A stretch of DNA of 64,000 nt from Pseudomonas putida (GCF_003228315.1 NZ_CP029693.1:62001-126000); one strand, 5' to 3'; positions 16,211 to 26,386 are shown, counted from the stretch's first letter. Made by a program: numbers and translations. Notes: generated by a model not told the origin, from the sequence alone.

Positions 16211-17188
16211 TCAAGAGGTCACGGCAGCGGGTGAACGGGTCGCACCATTACGCACTTCCCGCGCGGTGCAGCCGAAATGCTGGCGGAAGCTGCGGGTGAA
16301 TTGGGCCTGGTCGCTGAAGCCCCAGCGCATGGCCAATTCACCGATCGACAGGTGGCAGTTGGGGTCGTGCAGGCCACGGTGGACTGCTTCGAGGCGGCGC
16401 AGGCGGATCCATTCGCCGAGGCTGTAGGGCGTGCTGCTGAAGAGTTTGTGCAGGTAGCGCACCGACAGGCCGCACGCGTCGGCCACCCCTTGCGGTGACA
16501 AGTCGGGATTACCCAGTTGCTTGTCGACGTACTGTTCGATGCGCTGCAAATGCATGGCCGCCAAATTCGAACTTTCACTGCTGAGCACGCGTTCGTCTTC
16601 GCGCAGGGCCATCAGCAGGGTCGACAGGGCCTGGTCGAGCAGCATGTGCCGGGCGGTTTCGTTGCATTCATCGAAACGGGCGGCGCACATGGCCAGTTGA
16701 TCAACGAAAATCCGTCCCAAGGCACGCCGGGCATCGAAGCAGAAACGCGTATAGCGCTCGGCGCCACGCAGTTGTCCGTGCAGCGCCCGTTCGGGCAGTT
16801 TGAACACCCACAGGTCGTTGTCGCAGGCGTAGTGAAAGCGGTAGGGCGCGTCGCCGCGCTCGAAGATGAATCCGCCCGGCTGGCAATGCAGGGCGCGACC
16901 GTCTTGCTCGAAATGCACTTCGCCACGCCGGGGCACGGTCACCAGGTAGCAGGCTTCGCGGTCTTCACTGACTTGCGCCTTGCTGCGCGAATAGCCCAGT
17001 TGGCTGGAGCGCAGGCGCGACAGGGTCAGCGGGGTGCTGCCGGTTTCCCAGATCTGCAGGCTGCCGCTGAAGCGGCCTCCGGGGGCGAATTCCAGGGACA
17101 GCGGAAAATAGGCACTGGCGATCGCCTCCGCCCAGAGCGGCTGGCGCTGGCTGTCGGACCAGGCGCGGGTGGAGAGTTTGTAGGCCAT
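16211..17188 (-). CDS. AraC family transcriptional regulator
   Basis: 325 residues. An N-terminal AraC-binding-like (FeaR-type cupin) domain covers about 1-200; the C-terminal double helix-turn-helix covers 215-320, with LSPQGVADACGLSVRYLHKLF and LSIGELAMRWGFSDQAQFTRSFRQHFGCTAREVR. It is divergent from nothing and lies just downstream of the hydantoinase genes in the same direction, with 96 bp between, and it is convergent with the sugar-acid MFS gene. It probably governs the hydantoinase/permease operon, but control of the sugar-acid operon cannot be excluded. Confidence 0.87.
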   Translation of the reverse strand: MAYKLSTRAWSDSQRQPLWAEAIASAYFPLSLEFAPGGRFSGSLQIWETGSTPLTLSRLRSSQLGYSRSKAQVSEDREACYLVTVPRRGEVHFEQDGRALHCQPGGFIFERGDAPYRFHYACDNDLWVFKLPERALHGQLRGAERYTRFCFDARRALGRIFVDQLAMCAARFDECNETARHMLLDQALSTLLMALREDERVLSSESSNLAAMHLQRIEQYVDKQLGNPDLSPQGVADACGLSVRYLHKLFSSTPYSLGEWIRLRRLEAVHRGLHDPNCHLSIGELAMRWGFSDQAQFTRSFRQHFGCTAREVRNGATRSPAAVTS

Positions 17189-17284
17189 GGCTGTCCTCGT
17201 ATGATTTTTATTATGAGGACGGTGCCGTGGCTCAAAGCCGCCGGCACCGTTGGTTTGCCATCATTTGCCATTGCTGGCGGGTGG

Positions 17285-19375
17285 TCAATCGTCAGGCGTC
17301 AGCCGGTAAGTGGCCGACGGTGCCAGCGTGGCCTGCCAGCCCGGCGGCACGACGATGTTGGTCGTCGACTCTTCGATCACGCACGGTCCCTTGACGGTCT
17401 GCCCCGATTGCAGGTGCTCACCGTTGTACACCGGCGTGTCCTGCCACGCCGTCTGGGCGCTGAACAACATGGAGCGGTGAGCGCTGGCCTTGGGCGCGAC
17501 GTTGTCCTCAGGTTGCGCCAGTTCCGGCATCGGCGGGCGTTGCAGCCGTGCAATCACTGAGCATTCGAGGTTGACCAGTTCCGCCGGGCTCTGCGGCTCG
17601 CTGTAGGAGAACAGCGCCTTGTGCCGGGTATGGAACGCCTCGCGCAAGGCGACCAGGCCAGCATGATCCAGCTGATCGCAGGTCAATTCGACACTGCACT
17701 CGTGGACCTGGCCGAGGTAGCGGATTTCCAGGTTGTAGTGGCATTCGACGTTATTACCGGCGCCGAAGCCATCGTCGCGCAGGTTGCCCATGCCACGCTC
17801 GCGCAGCTCGCGCAACGTGCGGTTGAGCAGGGGCAGGTCGACCAGATCGTCGTCCAGGCGCATCGGCAGGGTGGTCAGCTGGTCGTAGCGGATGTCCGAG
17901 AGAATCTGCCCGTAGGCGCACAGCCCGGAGGCCACTTTCGGGATCAGCACCACCTTGCTGCCGATCTCCTCGGCCAGGCGCATCACGTGCATGCCCGCCG
18001 CGCCGCCAGCGCCGATCAGCGCGAAATCCCGTGGGTCATAACCGCGCTCCACCGAGACCCGGCGAATGCCGCTGACCATGTTCAGGTTGACCAGGGTGAT
18101 GATGCCAATGGCGGCACGCTCGACGCTGATGCCCAGCGGCTCGGCGATTTTGCTGCGGATCGCCTCGATGGCCGCCTTGCGGTTCAGACGAATGCTGCCG
18201 CCCAGCAGGGCGCCGTCGGCCAGGTAGCCCAGGGCGAGGTTGGCGTCGGTCACGGTCGGCTCGGTGCCGCCCTTGCCGTAGCACACCGGGCCCGGGTTGG
18301 CGCCGGCACTGCGCGGGCCGACCTGGAGCATGCCGAAGTCATCGAGGTAGGCAATCGAACCGCCACCGGCGCCGAGGGTTTCCACCTGGATCATCGGCAC
18401 GCCGATGCGATAGCGCAGGAAGTCGGTGTCCTTGCTGAAGTTGGTGCGCCCCGATTTGCTCAAGGTGATGTCGAACGAGGTGCCGCCCATGTCCACGGTG
18501 ATCACGTTGTCGATGCCGAACGGCTGGGCCACGCACAGGCCGGCCTGCGGTGCGGAAGCAGGGCCGGAGTTGATCGCGTTGACCGCGCGCTCACGCATCA
18601 CCACGCCCGGCGCGAGGCCGCCGTTGGATTGGAAGTAGCGGGTGGGCTGTTGCGCGCCGAGCTCTTCGAACAAGGCATCGATGCGTTCGATGTAGCGCCC
18701 CATCACCGGGCTCAGGTAGGCGTTGACCACGGTGGTGGAGGTGCGGGTGTACTCGCGGATCTGCGGGAACACTTCATTGCCGGTGCAGACGAAAACGCCA
18801 GGCAATGCCGCGCGCACCATCTCGGCGGCGCGTTGTTCGTGGGCGGGGTTGCGCACCGACCAGACGAAGGAAATGGCCACGGCCTTGACCTCCTGCTGGC
18901 GGAAGTACTCGATGGCTCCAAGGATGGCTTGTTCATCGAGGGGCGCGTGTTCACTGCCGTCACTCAGGATCCGCCCCTTAACGGGCCGGCGCAGATGCCG
19001 GGGCACCAGCATGTAGGCCGGCGGGTAGGTGGCATCGTAGCGATGGCCGTCTTCCTTGTGGCCCAGGCGGATTTCCAGGCTGTCTTCGTGGCCGTCGGTG
19101 CACAGCAGGCCGACCTTGACCCCGGTTTTTTCGATCAGCGCGTTGAGGGCCACGGTGGTGCCGTTGATGCACAGATCGCAGTCGCCAATGATCTCGGCCG
19201 GCGTGCGGCCGATGGCATCGGCGATCTGCGCCAGGCCATTGCGGATGGCCAGGGTGCCGTCCTGTGGCGTTGAAGGGGCCTTGAACAGCTGCACGTTGCC
19301 GCTGCGATCAGCGAGGATGAAATCGGTGAAGGTGCCGCCGGCGTCGATGCCCAGACGATATTGTTGCTTGGTCAT
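17285..19375 (-). CDS. hyuA: Hydantoinase/oxoprolinase subunit A
   Basis: 696-residue member of the ATP-dependent hydantoinase/5-oxoprolinase/acetone-carboxylase superfamily. The actin-like ATPase fold is shown by YRLGIDAGGTFTDFILAD at the N-terminus, NGTTVALNALIEK, ITVDMGGTSFDITLSKSG and ALIGAGGAAGMHVMRLAEEIG. With subunit B it opens a cyclic amide at the cost of ATP. Substrates of relatives include N-methylhydantoin, 5-oxoproline and caprolactam. The neighbouring NCS1 permease favours a hydantoin- or lactam-like compound. It follows hyuB with a 38-bp gap. Confidence 0.88.
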   Translation of the reverse strand: MTKQQYRLGIDAGGTFTDFILADRSGNVQLFKAPSTPQDGTLAIRNGLAQIADAIGRTPAEIIGDCDLCINGTTVALNALIEKTGVKVGLLCTDGHEDSLEIRLGHKEDGHRYDATYPPAYMLVPRHLRRPVKGRILSDGSEHAPLDEQAILGAIEYFRQQEVKAVAISFVWSVRNPAHEQRAAEMVRAALPGVFVCTGNEVFPQIREYTRTSTTVVNAYLSPVMGRYIERIDALFEELGAQQPTRYFQSNGGLAPGVVMRERAVNAINSGPASAPQAGLCVAQPFGIDNVITVDMGGTSFDITLSKSGRTNFSKDTDFLRYRIGVPMIQVETLGAGGGSIAYLDDFGMLQVGPRSAGANPGPVCYGKGGTEPTVTDANLALGYLADGALLGGSIRLNRKAAIEAIRSKIAEPLGISVERAAIGIITLVNLNMVSGIRRVSVERGYDPRDFALIGAGGAAGMHVMRLAEEIGSKVVLIPKVASGLCAYGQILSDIRYDQLTTLPMRLDDDLVDLPLLNRTLRELRERGMGNLRDDGFGAGNNVECHYNLEIRYLGQVHECSVELTCDQLDHAGLVALREAFHTRHKALFSYSEPQSPAELVNLECSVIARLQRPPMPELAQPEDNVAPKASAHRSMLFSAQTAWQDTPVYNGEHLQSGQTVKGPCVIEESTTNIVVPPGWQATLAPSATYRLTPDD

Positions 19376-19413
19376 GATGAGGGTTCCAGATTGCTCAAAG
19401 GGGCCGGGGTCGA

Positions 19414-21159
19414 TCAGCGAAGGTCGCGGCAGGCACGGGTGGCGGCGTCATCCAGCTGGCCGTCGGCGTCGATCACCACACCGTATTCCAGGCGCGCGCC
19501 TTCTACGGATACCAGGCCGTCGCGCACATCGTTCAGCACGCTGGCGATCGGGCGGCGCAACGGATTGCCGTAGCCACCGCCGCCGGGGTTGACGTTGATT
19601 ACCCGTTCCCCCGGTTGCGCGGTGATTTGCGCGTTATGGATGAAATGCTGCTCCTGGCCGTCGGCCTTGCGGTGAATCAGCCGGCCCAGCTTGGGTTCCA
19701 GCAGAACGTTAGTCGCGCCTGCCGCACCGGAGGTCGGCAGTTGCCGGCCCTCGCCGAAACCGACCACGGTCATGCCGTGGTTCAGTGGTTCGATTTCGAT
19801 GCGGGTGCCCGAGCCGCCGCGAAATTCGCCGGCACCGCCGCTGTCGGTCATCAGGCTGTAGCGGTGAATCAGGATCGGGTAGGAGTACTCCAGCAACTCG
19901 ATATCGCCGGACATCAACGCGCCGAAACAGCACAGCGGACCGCACGCCGGCCAACCGTCCATGGCCTTGTTTGCCCCGGCGCCGGAGATGATCGAAGCCA
20001 GCACCATGGTCACGTATTCGTCGTTGTTGTTGCGCGGATCGTGGCCGGCGATGTTGATCCCGCTGGCATGGCCCCAGGAGGCGGTGACGCGATCCGGCGC
20101 GGCCTGTTCCAGCGCCTGGCGCACCGCGTCGGCGAGGGTTTCCATCGGCGTGGTGGTGCTGTTGACGTGGGGTGCCGGTTCCCGGGCGTTGCACAGGGTG
20201 CCCGGCGGGCCGAGGTCGACGGACACGCAGCGGTACAGGCCTTCGTTGTAAGGCGGCGGGACCTGGGCAAACATCATCAGCCCCAGGTAAACCCCGGACA
20301 CCGAGTTGCCGGCGTAGGAGTTGATGAAGTACGGCACCTGCGGCGGGCTTTCGATCAGCACGTGGGCTTCGTCGCCGCGGATCTCCACTTGCGCGGTGAT
20401 CGACAATTGCCCCAGCCCGTGACCGGAATCTTCCAGCACGGCGGTGCCGGTGTAGACACCGTCCGGCACATCACGCAACAGGGCGCGCATGTGCCGGTCG
20501 GCCATGTCTTTCAATTCGGCGATGCAGGCGCGCACCTGTTCCACGCCGTAACGGTCGAGCAGTTCCAGCAGGTGCCGTTCGCCGACGTTGCAGGCACCGT
20601 ACTGGGCATTCAGGTCGCCTTCCTGATAGGCGCGGGCACGCATGTTGGTCAGCAGCAGGTTGATCACGTCCTCGCGGCGCTTGCCCCGGGACCAGAGCTT
20701 GACCGGCGGAATGCGCAGGCCTTCGGCGTAGATCTCCTTGGCGTCCGGGTTGTAGCCGGCGGGTACCGGGCCGCCGATGTCGGTCAGGTGGCCTTTGCAC
20801 ACGGTCCAGAACACCAGCTCGCCTTTGTAAAAGACCGGCTTGTACATGCAGCAATCGAGGATATGGCTGCCCTGATAGGCGGGGTCGTTGTGGTAGATCA
20901 CGTCGCCTTCCTCGATGCCATCGCCGAAGAACCCGGCGACGCATTTCATCGCCGGAATCAGCGAGCCGAGGTGGATCGGGATGTCCTGGCCTTGCAGGAT
21001 CATTTCCGGAAGGTGGTCGAAGAGGGCGTTGGAGTAGTCGTGAGCCAGGTTGAAAACGCTCGAACGACCGGTTTTCTCGAGGGTGATGGTCATTTCGCGC
21101 TGGGCGGTTTCGAGCGCGCCCCGCACAACGGCCAGGGTGATCGGATCTACTGTACTCAT
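19414..21159 (-). CDS. hyuB: Hydantoinase/oxoprolinase subunit B
   Basis: 581 residues, typical for the HyuB subunit. Seen are DPITLAVVRGALETAQREMTITLEKTGRSSVFNLAHDYSNALFD, the metal-site-like DVIYHNDPAYQGSHILDCCMYKPVF, and GGAGEFRGGSGTRIEIEPL followed by NVNPGGGGYGNPLRR near the C-terminus. It forms a heteromeric enzyme with HyuA, supplying the hydrolytic half after the amide oxygen is phosphorylated. First gene of the A/B pair, separated from the upstream permease by a REP pair, so the permease may be transcribed as part of the same unit or from its own promoter. Confidence 0.88.
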   Translation of the reverse strand: MSTVDPITLAVVRGALETAQREMTITLEKTGRSSVFNLAHDYSNALFDHLPEMILQGQDIPIHLGSLIPAMKCVAGFFGDGIEEGDVIYHNDPAYQGSHILDCCMYKPVFYKGELVFWTVCKGHLTDIGGPVPAGYNPDAKEIYAEGLRIPPVKLWSRGKRREDVINLLLTNMRARAYQEGDLNAQYGACNVGERHLLELLDRYGVEQVRACIAELKDMADRHMRALLRDVPDGVYTGTAVLEDSGHGLGQLSITAQVEIRGDEAHVLIESPPQVPYFINSYAGNSVSGVYLGLMMFAQVPPPYNEGLYRCVSVDLGPPGTLCNAREPAPHVNSTTTPMETLADAVRQALEQAAPDRVTASWGHASGINIAGHDPRNNNDEYVTMVLASIISGAGANKAMDGWPACGPLCCFGALMSGDIELLEYSYPILIHRYSLMTDSGGAGEFRGGSGTRIEIEPLNHGMTVVGFGEGRQLPTSGAAGATNVLLEPKLGRLIHRKADGQEQHFIHNAQITAQPGERVINVNPGGGGYGNPLRRPIASVLNDVRDGLVSVEGARLEYGVVIDADGQLDDAATRACRDLR

Positions 21160-21286
21160 GGGTCACCAGAACTCTTGTTGTTATCGAATGCCACGCCACA
21201 AAACTACGCGCCGGAACCGGTGGCTGGCTTGGCGCACGGTGCACTGGTTTTTGATGCGTAGTGCATTGCAGTTGCTGGCGGTGCGC

Positions 21287-21380
21287 CTGTGGGAGCAAAG
21301 CTTGCTCGCGATAGCGGTGGTTCAGTCGACATTGAAGCTGGATGGAACTCAGTCATCGCGAGCAAGCTTTGCTCCTACAG
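21287..21380. repeat. REPIN (inverted REP pair, AAGCTTGC variant)
   Basis: Inverted REP pair with arms GGGAGCAAAGCTTGCTCGCG and its complement, a different sub-type from the neighbours. It lies between the hyuB start and the permease stop codon. Confidence 0.85.
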
Positions 21381-21418
21381 GGTATGTGCAGCAGCGCTCC
21401 TGCAGGGGCCGCAGGGAA

Positions 21419-22780
21419 TCAGGTGTAATTGGCCCGCACGAACCAGCTGCGCCGGGCGTTGTTGAGCAGCAGCCAGTAGGCGCTGAAGGCGCTGATGAAG
21501 GTCACCGGTGCCGACCAGGTGGCCAGGGTCGGGTGACCGCTGTTGAGCAGGGCGATACCGAGTGCGGCGGCGAGGAACCATGCACCCAGGCCACAGGGGT
21601 TGAAGGCACTGACCCGGTCCACCTCGTACTCGATGCGGTCCTGGAACAGTTGGCTGTAGCGAGGCGAGAAGATGTGCGCCAGGGCAATCGCGACCCAGGC
21701 CACCACAAAGATGCTCTGGTACGACAGCGCCTGCAGGATGTAATCGAACACGTTCAGGCGCATCAGCGTGTACACCAGCGCGCCAACGGCCACCGCCCAC
21801 ACCACATAGGGCACTCTGCCCAGCCCGACGCCGCCGAAGAACGCCTGCATATTGGTCGCGGCAAGGTAGAAATTCGCCGAGTTGATTCGCGTCTGGCTGA
21901 CCCAGACAAAAACCAGGCCCCAAAAGCCCATCAGTTCGATGATCGCCATCACCACCGACACCTCGCTCAGGCCGCCCGACGTGGGAATGGTCCCGGCCAG
22001 GAAGATGCCGACCAGGCCGTTGATCAAAAAGGTGAAGGTGTAGAAGGGCAGGCCGAAGTTGAAACGGGCGTGATAGCGGGCGTCTTCCCGGCGACCGAAG
22101 CGCGCGTAGTCCCAGGTGTACATCATCAGGATCCACACACCCATGAAGTAGCTGAAGCAATCCCACCAGCCGTTTTCGACCGGACCGCTCGCCGGGCCCA
22201 TTTGCAGCCATGCGCTGCTGTAGCCGTATTGCCCGATGGTCATCACCACCAGGGCGACCAGGCCGAGCAGATAGAAGGGCAGCAGGGCGCCGTTGAGCTT
22301 GTCCATCCAGCTCTGCACGCGACCCAGAATCAACGGCACGCTGTACAGCACCACCAGCAGGTAGGCCTGATTGATCGACAGGCTCGGCACATAGTGCTGG
22401 ATCGCAATGGCAATCACCGAGCCTTCGAAGACGCTGTAGTAAGTGGCAGTGGCGAAGAAAATCAGGGTGGCCAGAACCGCGCCCTTGCGCCCGAACAACA
22501 CCCTGGAAAACAGCGCGACCGACAGCCCGGTCTTGATCGCATAGCGGGCAATCACCGCGTTGATGGTCGCGTAAGTGACCACCGACAACAGCAGGCCGAT
22601 GATTGCGTTTCGGGTGCCAAAGGTCATGGCCAGCGTGGCGGACACCACCAGCCAGAACATCGCGCTGCAGATGCCCCACCAGGCCATCGTCAGCGAACCT
22701 TTGTGCATGCGGTGTGAGGCGGGAACGGCGACCACCGAATAATCGGTGCTGTCGCCCTGTTTCTGGAGGAAGGCGGCCAT
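21419..22780 (-). CDS. Purine/cytosine/hydantoin-type permease (NCS1-like)
   Basis: 453 residues with about twelve hydrophobic segments, beginning MAWWGICSAMFWLVVSATLAMTFGTRNAIIGLLLSVVTYATINAVIARYAIKTGLSVALFSRVLFG, the usual NCS1 opening (helices 1-3). NCS1 carriers import nucleobases, allantoin, hydantoins or related ring compounds with sodium or protons. Its place upstream of hyuBA in the same direction suggests import of the cyclic amide that those subunits hydrolyse. The substrate is not readable from the sequence. Confidence 0.83.
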   Translation of the reverse strand: MAAFLQKQGDSTDYSVVAVPASHRMHKGSLTMAWWGICSAMFWLVVSATLAMTFGTRNAIIGLLLSVVTYATINAVIARYAIKTGLSVALFSRVLFGRKGAVLATLIFFATATYYSVFEGSVIAIAIQHYVPSLSINQAYLLVVLYSVPLILGRVQSWMDKLNGALLPFYLLGLVALVVMTIGQYGYSSAWLQMGPASGPVENGWWDCFSYFMGVWILMMYTWDYARFGRREDARYHARFNFGLPFYTFTFLINGLVGIFLAGTIPTSGGLSEVSVVMAIIELMGFWGLVFVWVSQTRINSANFYLAATNMQAFFGGVGLGRVPYVVWAVAVGALVYTLMRLNVFDYILQALSYQSIFVVAWVAIALAHIFSPRYSQLFQDRIEYEVDRVSAFNPCGLGAWFLAAALGIALLNSGHPTLATWSAPVTFISAFSAYWLLLNNARRSWFVRANYT

Positions 22781-22894
22781 GGTTCTTCTCTTGTTCTGGG
22801 ATGAAGAACCTTGATGGTAAGAGGGCCATGGCGGTGGAAGATTGCTGTTGGCGGCCCTGTTTTTTGTCGTTGAGTGAAGTCCACCACCAGCCCC

Positions 22895-22996
22895 CTGTAG
22901 GAGCGGGCCTGCTCGCGATGGTCGTCAACGATAACGTTGGCAGCCTGACACCCCGCGGTGTCCTGTCGTTCATCGCGAGCAGGCTCGCTCCTACAG
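22895..22996. repeat. REPIN (inverted REP pair)
   Basis: Inverted REP pair in the 307-bp spacer between the divergent permease and MscS genes. Nothing else recognisable was seen in the rest of the spacer. Confidence 0.9.
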
Positions 22997-23087
22997 GGAT
23001 CTTCGCCCCGATCTGACAACCGCTCATCGCTGAACTACGCTGCCTTCTAACCTCTGTGCTCACCCCTGTGAAGTAAGGAATAGACGC

Positions 23088-24701
23088 ATGCGGAGCAGGT
23101 TGCCTGCCTTATTGATCATCGTTTTCAGCGTGTTCTGGTCAGCGCTGCTGTGGGCTGAAGACACGGCCAAGCCGATAGAAGATCCCGTCGAACTGAAAGT
23201 GGCCAACCGCAGCATCATGGTGTTTCGCGCCACGCTGCTCGGCGAGGCACCGGCGACGCGGGTCAAGCGGGCCAAGGCGGTGATTGGCGAAGCCCTGGAT
23301 GAATCCGACGATTTACAGGTCACGGTTGATCCGATCCAGGACAGCTACCTGGTGCTGTTGGGCGCCAAGCGCGCCTTTATCGTGGCGCCCAAGGATGTAG
23401 ACGATCTTGAATACGCTTCTGTCCAGCAGGCGGCGGAGGGTGCGGCCGGGAAGTTGCGTCAGGTAGTGGCCGAAACCCGGGAGGCGCGAAGCCTGCACCT
23501 GATTCTGCGCGCGCTCGTCGCGGCGGCCATCGCCACGCTGGTGTATTTCGCGATGCTCTGGGTCGTGGCCTTCATTCGACGCCGATTGCTTCAGTGCCTG
23601 CCTGAATTGATGGACCGCCACACCCGCGCACTGAAAGTCGGGCGGGTGCAGGTGCTTGAGGCCAACTACCTGTATCCGCTGGTCATTCGCCTGTTCGGGC
23701 TGTTGCGATGGCTGATCCTGGCGCTGTTGACCTACGAGTGGCTGGGGTTTGTCCTGTCGCGGTTCCCCTACACCCGGCCCTGGGGCGAAAGCCTCAACAA
23801 TTACCTGCTGGAAGTGGCCGGTTACCTGTTTCAGGCGATCATTGGCGCCATCCCTGGACTGGGCGTGGCACTGGCGATCTTCTTTATCGCCCGGGGCGCG
23901 ACGGCCTTCAGTCGCCGCGTGCTGCGGCGCATGGCAACACCGGGAACCTTCAACTGGCTCAACCAGGAAACCCTGCAACCGACCCAGCGCCTGACTTCTC
24001 TGGCGATCTGGCTGTTTGCGTTGGCGATGGCCTATCCGTATCTGCCCGGCGCGGGCACCGATGCGTTCAAGGGCCTGTCGGTGTTGATCGGCCTGATGAT
24101 TTCCCTTGGCGCCACCAGCGTGGTCGGCCAGGCGGCGGCGGGGTTGATCCTGACCTACACCCGAACGCTGCGCCCCGGCGAGTTCGTGCGCATTGGCGAG
24201 TACGAAGGCACGGTGACGGAGCTTGGCATGTTCACCACCAGCATCCGCACCGGTCTTGGGGAAGTGCTGACGTTGCCCAACTCGATGATCACCGGCACGG
24301 TCACCAAGAACTATTCGCGTACCGTGCAGGGCCCCGGCTATGTCGTGGATACCGTGGTGACCATCGGCTACGACACGCCGTGGCGTCAGGTGGAGGGTAT
24401 GTTACTGGAAGCCGCCCGACGCACTCCCGGCATTCTTGAGAATCCGCCGGCCCAGGTGTTCCAGACCGCGCTGTCGGATTTCTATCCTGAATATCGCTTG
24501 GTGGCGCAGGCCATCCCCAGCCAGCCCCGGCCCCGGGCCGTGCTGCTGAGCATGCTGCACGCCAATATCCAGGACGTGTTCAACGAGTACGGCGTGCAGA
24601 TCATGTCGCCGCACTATCTGGGCGATCCGGAAGAGGAAAAGCGGGTGCCGAAGGACAAGTGGTTCACGGCACCGGCAGAGCCGCCAAAAGACGAATTGTG
24701 A
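23088..24701 (+). CDS. MscS-family mechanosensitive ion channel
   Basis: 537 residues. A signal peptide (about 1-24, ending ALLWA|ED) precedes a ~120-residue periplasmic domain, then five or so membrane segments and the MscS core. The pore helix and beta domain are in ISLGATSVVGQAAAGLILTYTRTLRPGEFVRIGEYEGTVTELGMFTTSIRTGLGEVLTLPNSMITGTVTKNYSR (about 340-410), followed by the alpha/beta cytoplasmic domain. It releases solutes on hypo-osmotic shock. The long N-terminal extension places it with YnaI/YbdG-type larger channels rather than the small E. coli MscS. A monocistronic gene. Confidence 0.88.
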   Translation: MRSRLPALLIIVFSVFWSALLWAEDTAKPIEDPVELKVANRSIMVFRATLLGEAPATRVKRAKAVIGEALDESDDLQVTVDPIQDSYLVLLGAKRAFIVAPKDVDDLEYASVQQAAEGAAGKLRQVVAETREARSLHLILRALVAAAIATLVYFAMLWVVAFIRRRLLQCLPELMDRHTRALKVGRVQVLEANYLYPLVIRLFGLLRWLILALLTYEWLGFVLSRFPYTRPWGESLNNYLLEVAGYLFQAIIGAIPGLGVALAIFFIARGATAFSRRVLRRMATPGTFNWLNQETLQPTQRLTSLAIWLFALAMAYPYLPGAGTDAFKGLSVLIGLMISLGATSVVGQAAAGLILTYTRTLRPGEFVRIGEYEGTVTELGMFTTSIRTGLGEVLTLPNSMITGTVTKNYSRTVQGPGYVVDTVVTIGYDTPWRQVEGMLLEAARRTPGILENPPAQVFQTALSDFYPEYRLVAQAIPSQPRPRAVLLSMLHANIQDVFNEYGVQIMSPHYLGDPEEEKRVPKDKWFTAPAEPPKDEL

Positions 24702-24708
24702 TGATTAC

Positions 24709-24800
24709 CTGTGGGAGCGAGCCTGCTCGCGATGAGGGAATATCAGTCGACATCATCGTTGACTGACCCACCGCTATCGCGAGCAGGCTCGCTCCTACAG
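24709..24800. repeat. REPIN (inverted REP pair)
   Basis: Inverted REP pair between the convergent MscS and sulfatase genes. Confidence 0.9.
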
Positions 24801-24814
24801 GGGGGGACCAGTGA

Positions 24815-26386
24815 TCAGGGTTTTGCCTGGGCTCTGTTTTTCTCTTCGATTTTCGCGTCCACCGCCGCCCGGATCTGGTCGATGCTGAAGCTGGCCGGCT
24901 TCTGGCTCGGTGGGTACTCGACGAAGGTTTGCAGGAACCTCGCGGCCTTGGCCACTCCGGCGGCGAGCAAATACGAGTTCTTCACGGTCCAGTCGTAATA
25001 CTGGTCGGACACCAAATCGGCCCGCTCATACGGGTCCATGCGCAGATTGAACAGCTTGGGCACGCGCAACGGCACGAACGGGCTGCTCCACACCGCAAAA
25101 CCACCAGGTTCGCGCTGTTCGGCGAACACCACCTTCCAGTTGTCATAGCGCATGGAAACCAGCACGCCGTCGTCGTTGAAGTAGTAGAACTCGCGACGCT
25201 CACCCTTTGGCTTTTGCCCGGTCAGGTACGGCAGTTGGTTGTAACCGTCCAGGTGCACCTTGAAACTGCTGCCGCCGGCCGTCGGCGACCAGCCCTTGAG
25301 CAGCTTGTCCTTGACCTCGGCGTCTCCCGCCGCCGCCAGCAGGGTCGGGAACCAGTCCATGCCCGAGAACATCTCATTGGACACTTCACCGGCCTTGATC
25401 TTGCCCGGCCAGCGCACAATCGCCGGCACCCGGTAGGCACCTTCCCAGTTGGAGTTCTTCTCATTGCGAAACGGCGTGGTCGCCGCGTCCGGCCAGGAGA
25501 ACTGGTTCGGGCCGTTGTCGGTGGTGTAGACGACGATGGTGTTGTCGGTGAGCTTCAGGTCATCGAGGGTCTTCAGCAGTTTGCCGACGTCGCCGTCATG
25601 CTCGAGCATGCCGTCGGCGTAATCGTTGCCGGGCATGCCGCTCTGGCCCTTCATCGACTCGCGCACATGGGTGAACAGGTGCATGCGGGTGGTGTTCATC
25701 CAGACAAAAAATGGCTTGTCGGCCTTGGCCTGCTTCTCGATGAACGCTTGCGCGGCGGCGGTGGTTTCGTCGTCGATGGTTTCCATGCGCTTGGCGGTCA
25801 AGGCACCGGTGTCTTCGATCTTGCCGTCGGCGTAGCTGTGGATCACGCCACGGGGCGTGCGCGACTTGACGAAGTCCGGGTCGTCCTTGGGCCAATAGGC
25901 GCGCTCCGGTTCTTCCTCGGCGTTGAGGTGGTAGAGGTTGCCGAAGAACTCGTCGAAACCGTGGTTGGTCGGCAGGAATTCATCCTTGTCGCCCAAATGG
26001 TTCTTGCCGAACTGGCCGGTGGCGTAGCCCTGGGACTTGAGCGCCTGGGCGATGGTGATGTCGCGTTTCTGAATACCGATGGGCGCACCCGGGACGCCGA
26101 CCTTGGTCAGGCCGGTGCGTAGCGGGGACTGGCCGGTGATGAATGACGAGCGCCCGGCGGTGCAACTGTTTTCCGCGTAGTAATCGGTGAACAGCATGCC
26201 TTCATGGGCGATACGGTCGATGTTCGGCGTCTTGTAGCCGACCACGCCCATGGAATAGGCGCTGATATTGGTCTGGCCGATGTCATCGCCGAAGATCACC
26301 AGGATATTGGGTTTTTCGGCCGCGGCGGCGGTTGCCGAAATGACGGCCAGGGCGATTGCCGGCAGCCACGTTGTCATGCGAGTCAT
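24815..26386 (-). CDS. Periplasmic arylsulfatase-type sulfatase
   Basis: 523 residues. A signal peptide (TWLPAIALAVISATAAAAE) exports it to the periplasm. The sulfatase core has NILVIFGDDIGQTN with metal ligands Asp34-Asp35, the formylglycine motif Cys75-Thr-Ala-Gly-Arg79 (C-x-A-x-R type), GYATGQFGKNHLGD, and VYTTDNGPNQ. The Cys must be oxidised by a formylglycine-generating enzyme, not present here. The ATG at 26386 is chosen for AAGGAG eight bases upstream. It is upstream-marked by the shared palindrome at 26460, so it is probably co-regulated with the acyl-CoA genes and would release an alcohol or phenol from a sulfate ester. Substrate unknown. Confidence 0.88.
   Translation of the reverse strand: MTRMTTWLPAIALAVISATAAAAEKPNILVIFGDDIGQTNISAYSMGVVGYKTPNIDRIAHEGMLFTDYYAENSCTAGRSSFITGQSPLRTGLTKVGVPGAPIGIQKRDITIAQALKSQGYATGQFGKNHLGDKDEFLPTNHGFDEFFGNLYHLNAEEEPERAYWPKDDPDFVKSRTPRGVIHSYADGKIEDTGALTAKRMETIDDETTAAAQAFIEKQAKADKPFFVWMNTTRMHLFTHVRESMKGQSGMPGNDYADGMLEHDGDVGKLLKTLDDLKLTDNTIVVYTTDNGPNQFSWPDAATTPFRNEKNSNWEGAYRVPAIVRWPGKIKAGEVSNEMFSGMDWFPTLLAAAGDAEVKDKLLKGWSPTAGGSSFKVHLDGYNQLPYLTGQKPKGERREFYYFNDDGVLVSMRYDNWKVVFAEQREPGGFAVWSSPFVPLRVPKLFNLRMDPYERADLVSDQYYDWTVKNSYLLAAGVAKAARFLQTFVEYPPSQKPASFSIDQIRAAVDAKIEEKNRAQAKP

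Noticed and set aside
17285..21159. Naming the hydantoinase pair a caprolactamase
   Set aside because: The family fits, but no aminotransferase or 6-oxohexanoate dehydrogenase lies nearby, and a wider range of cyclic amides is possible.
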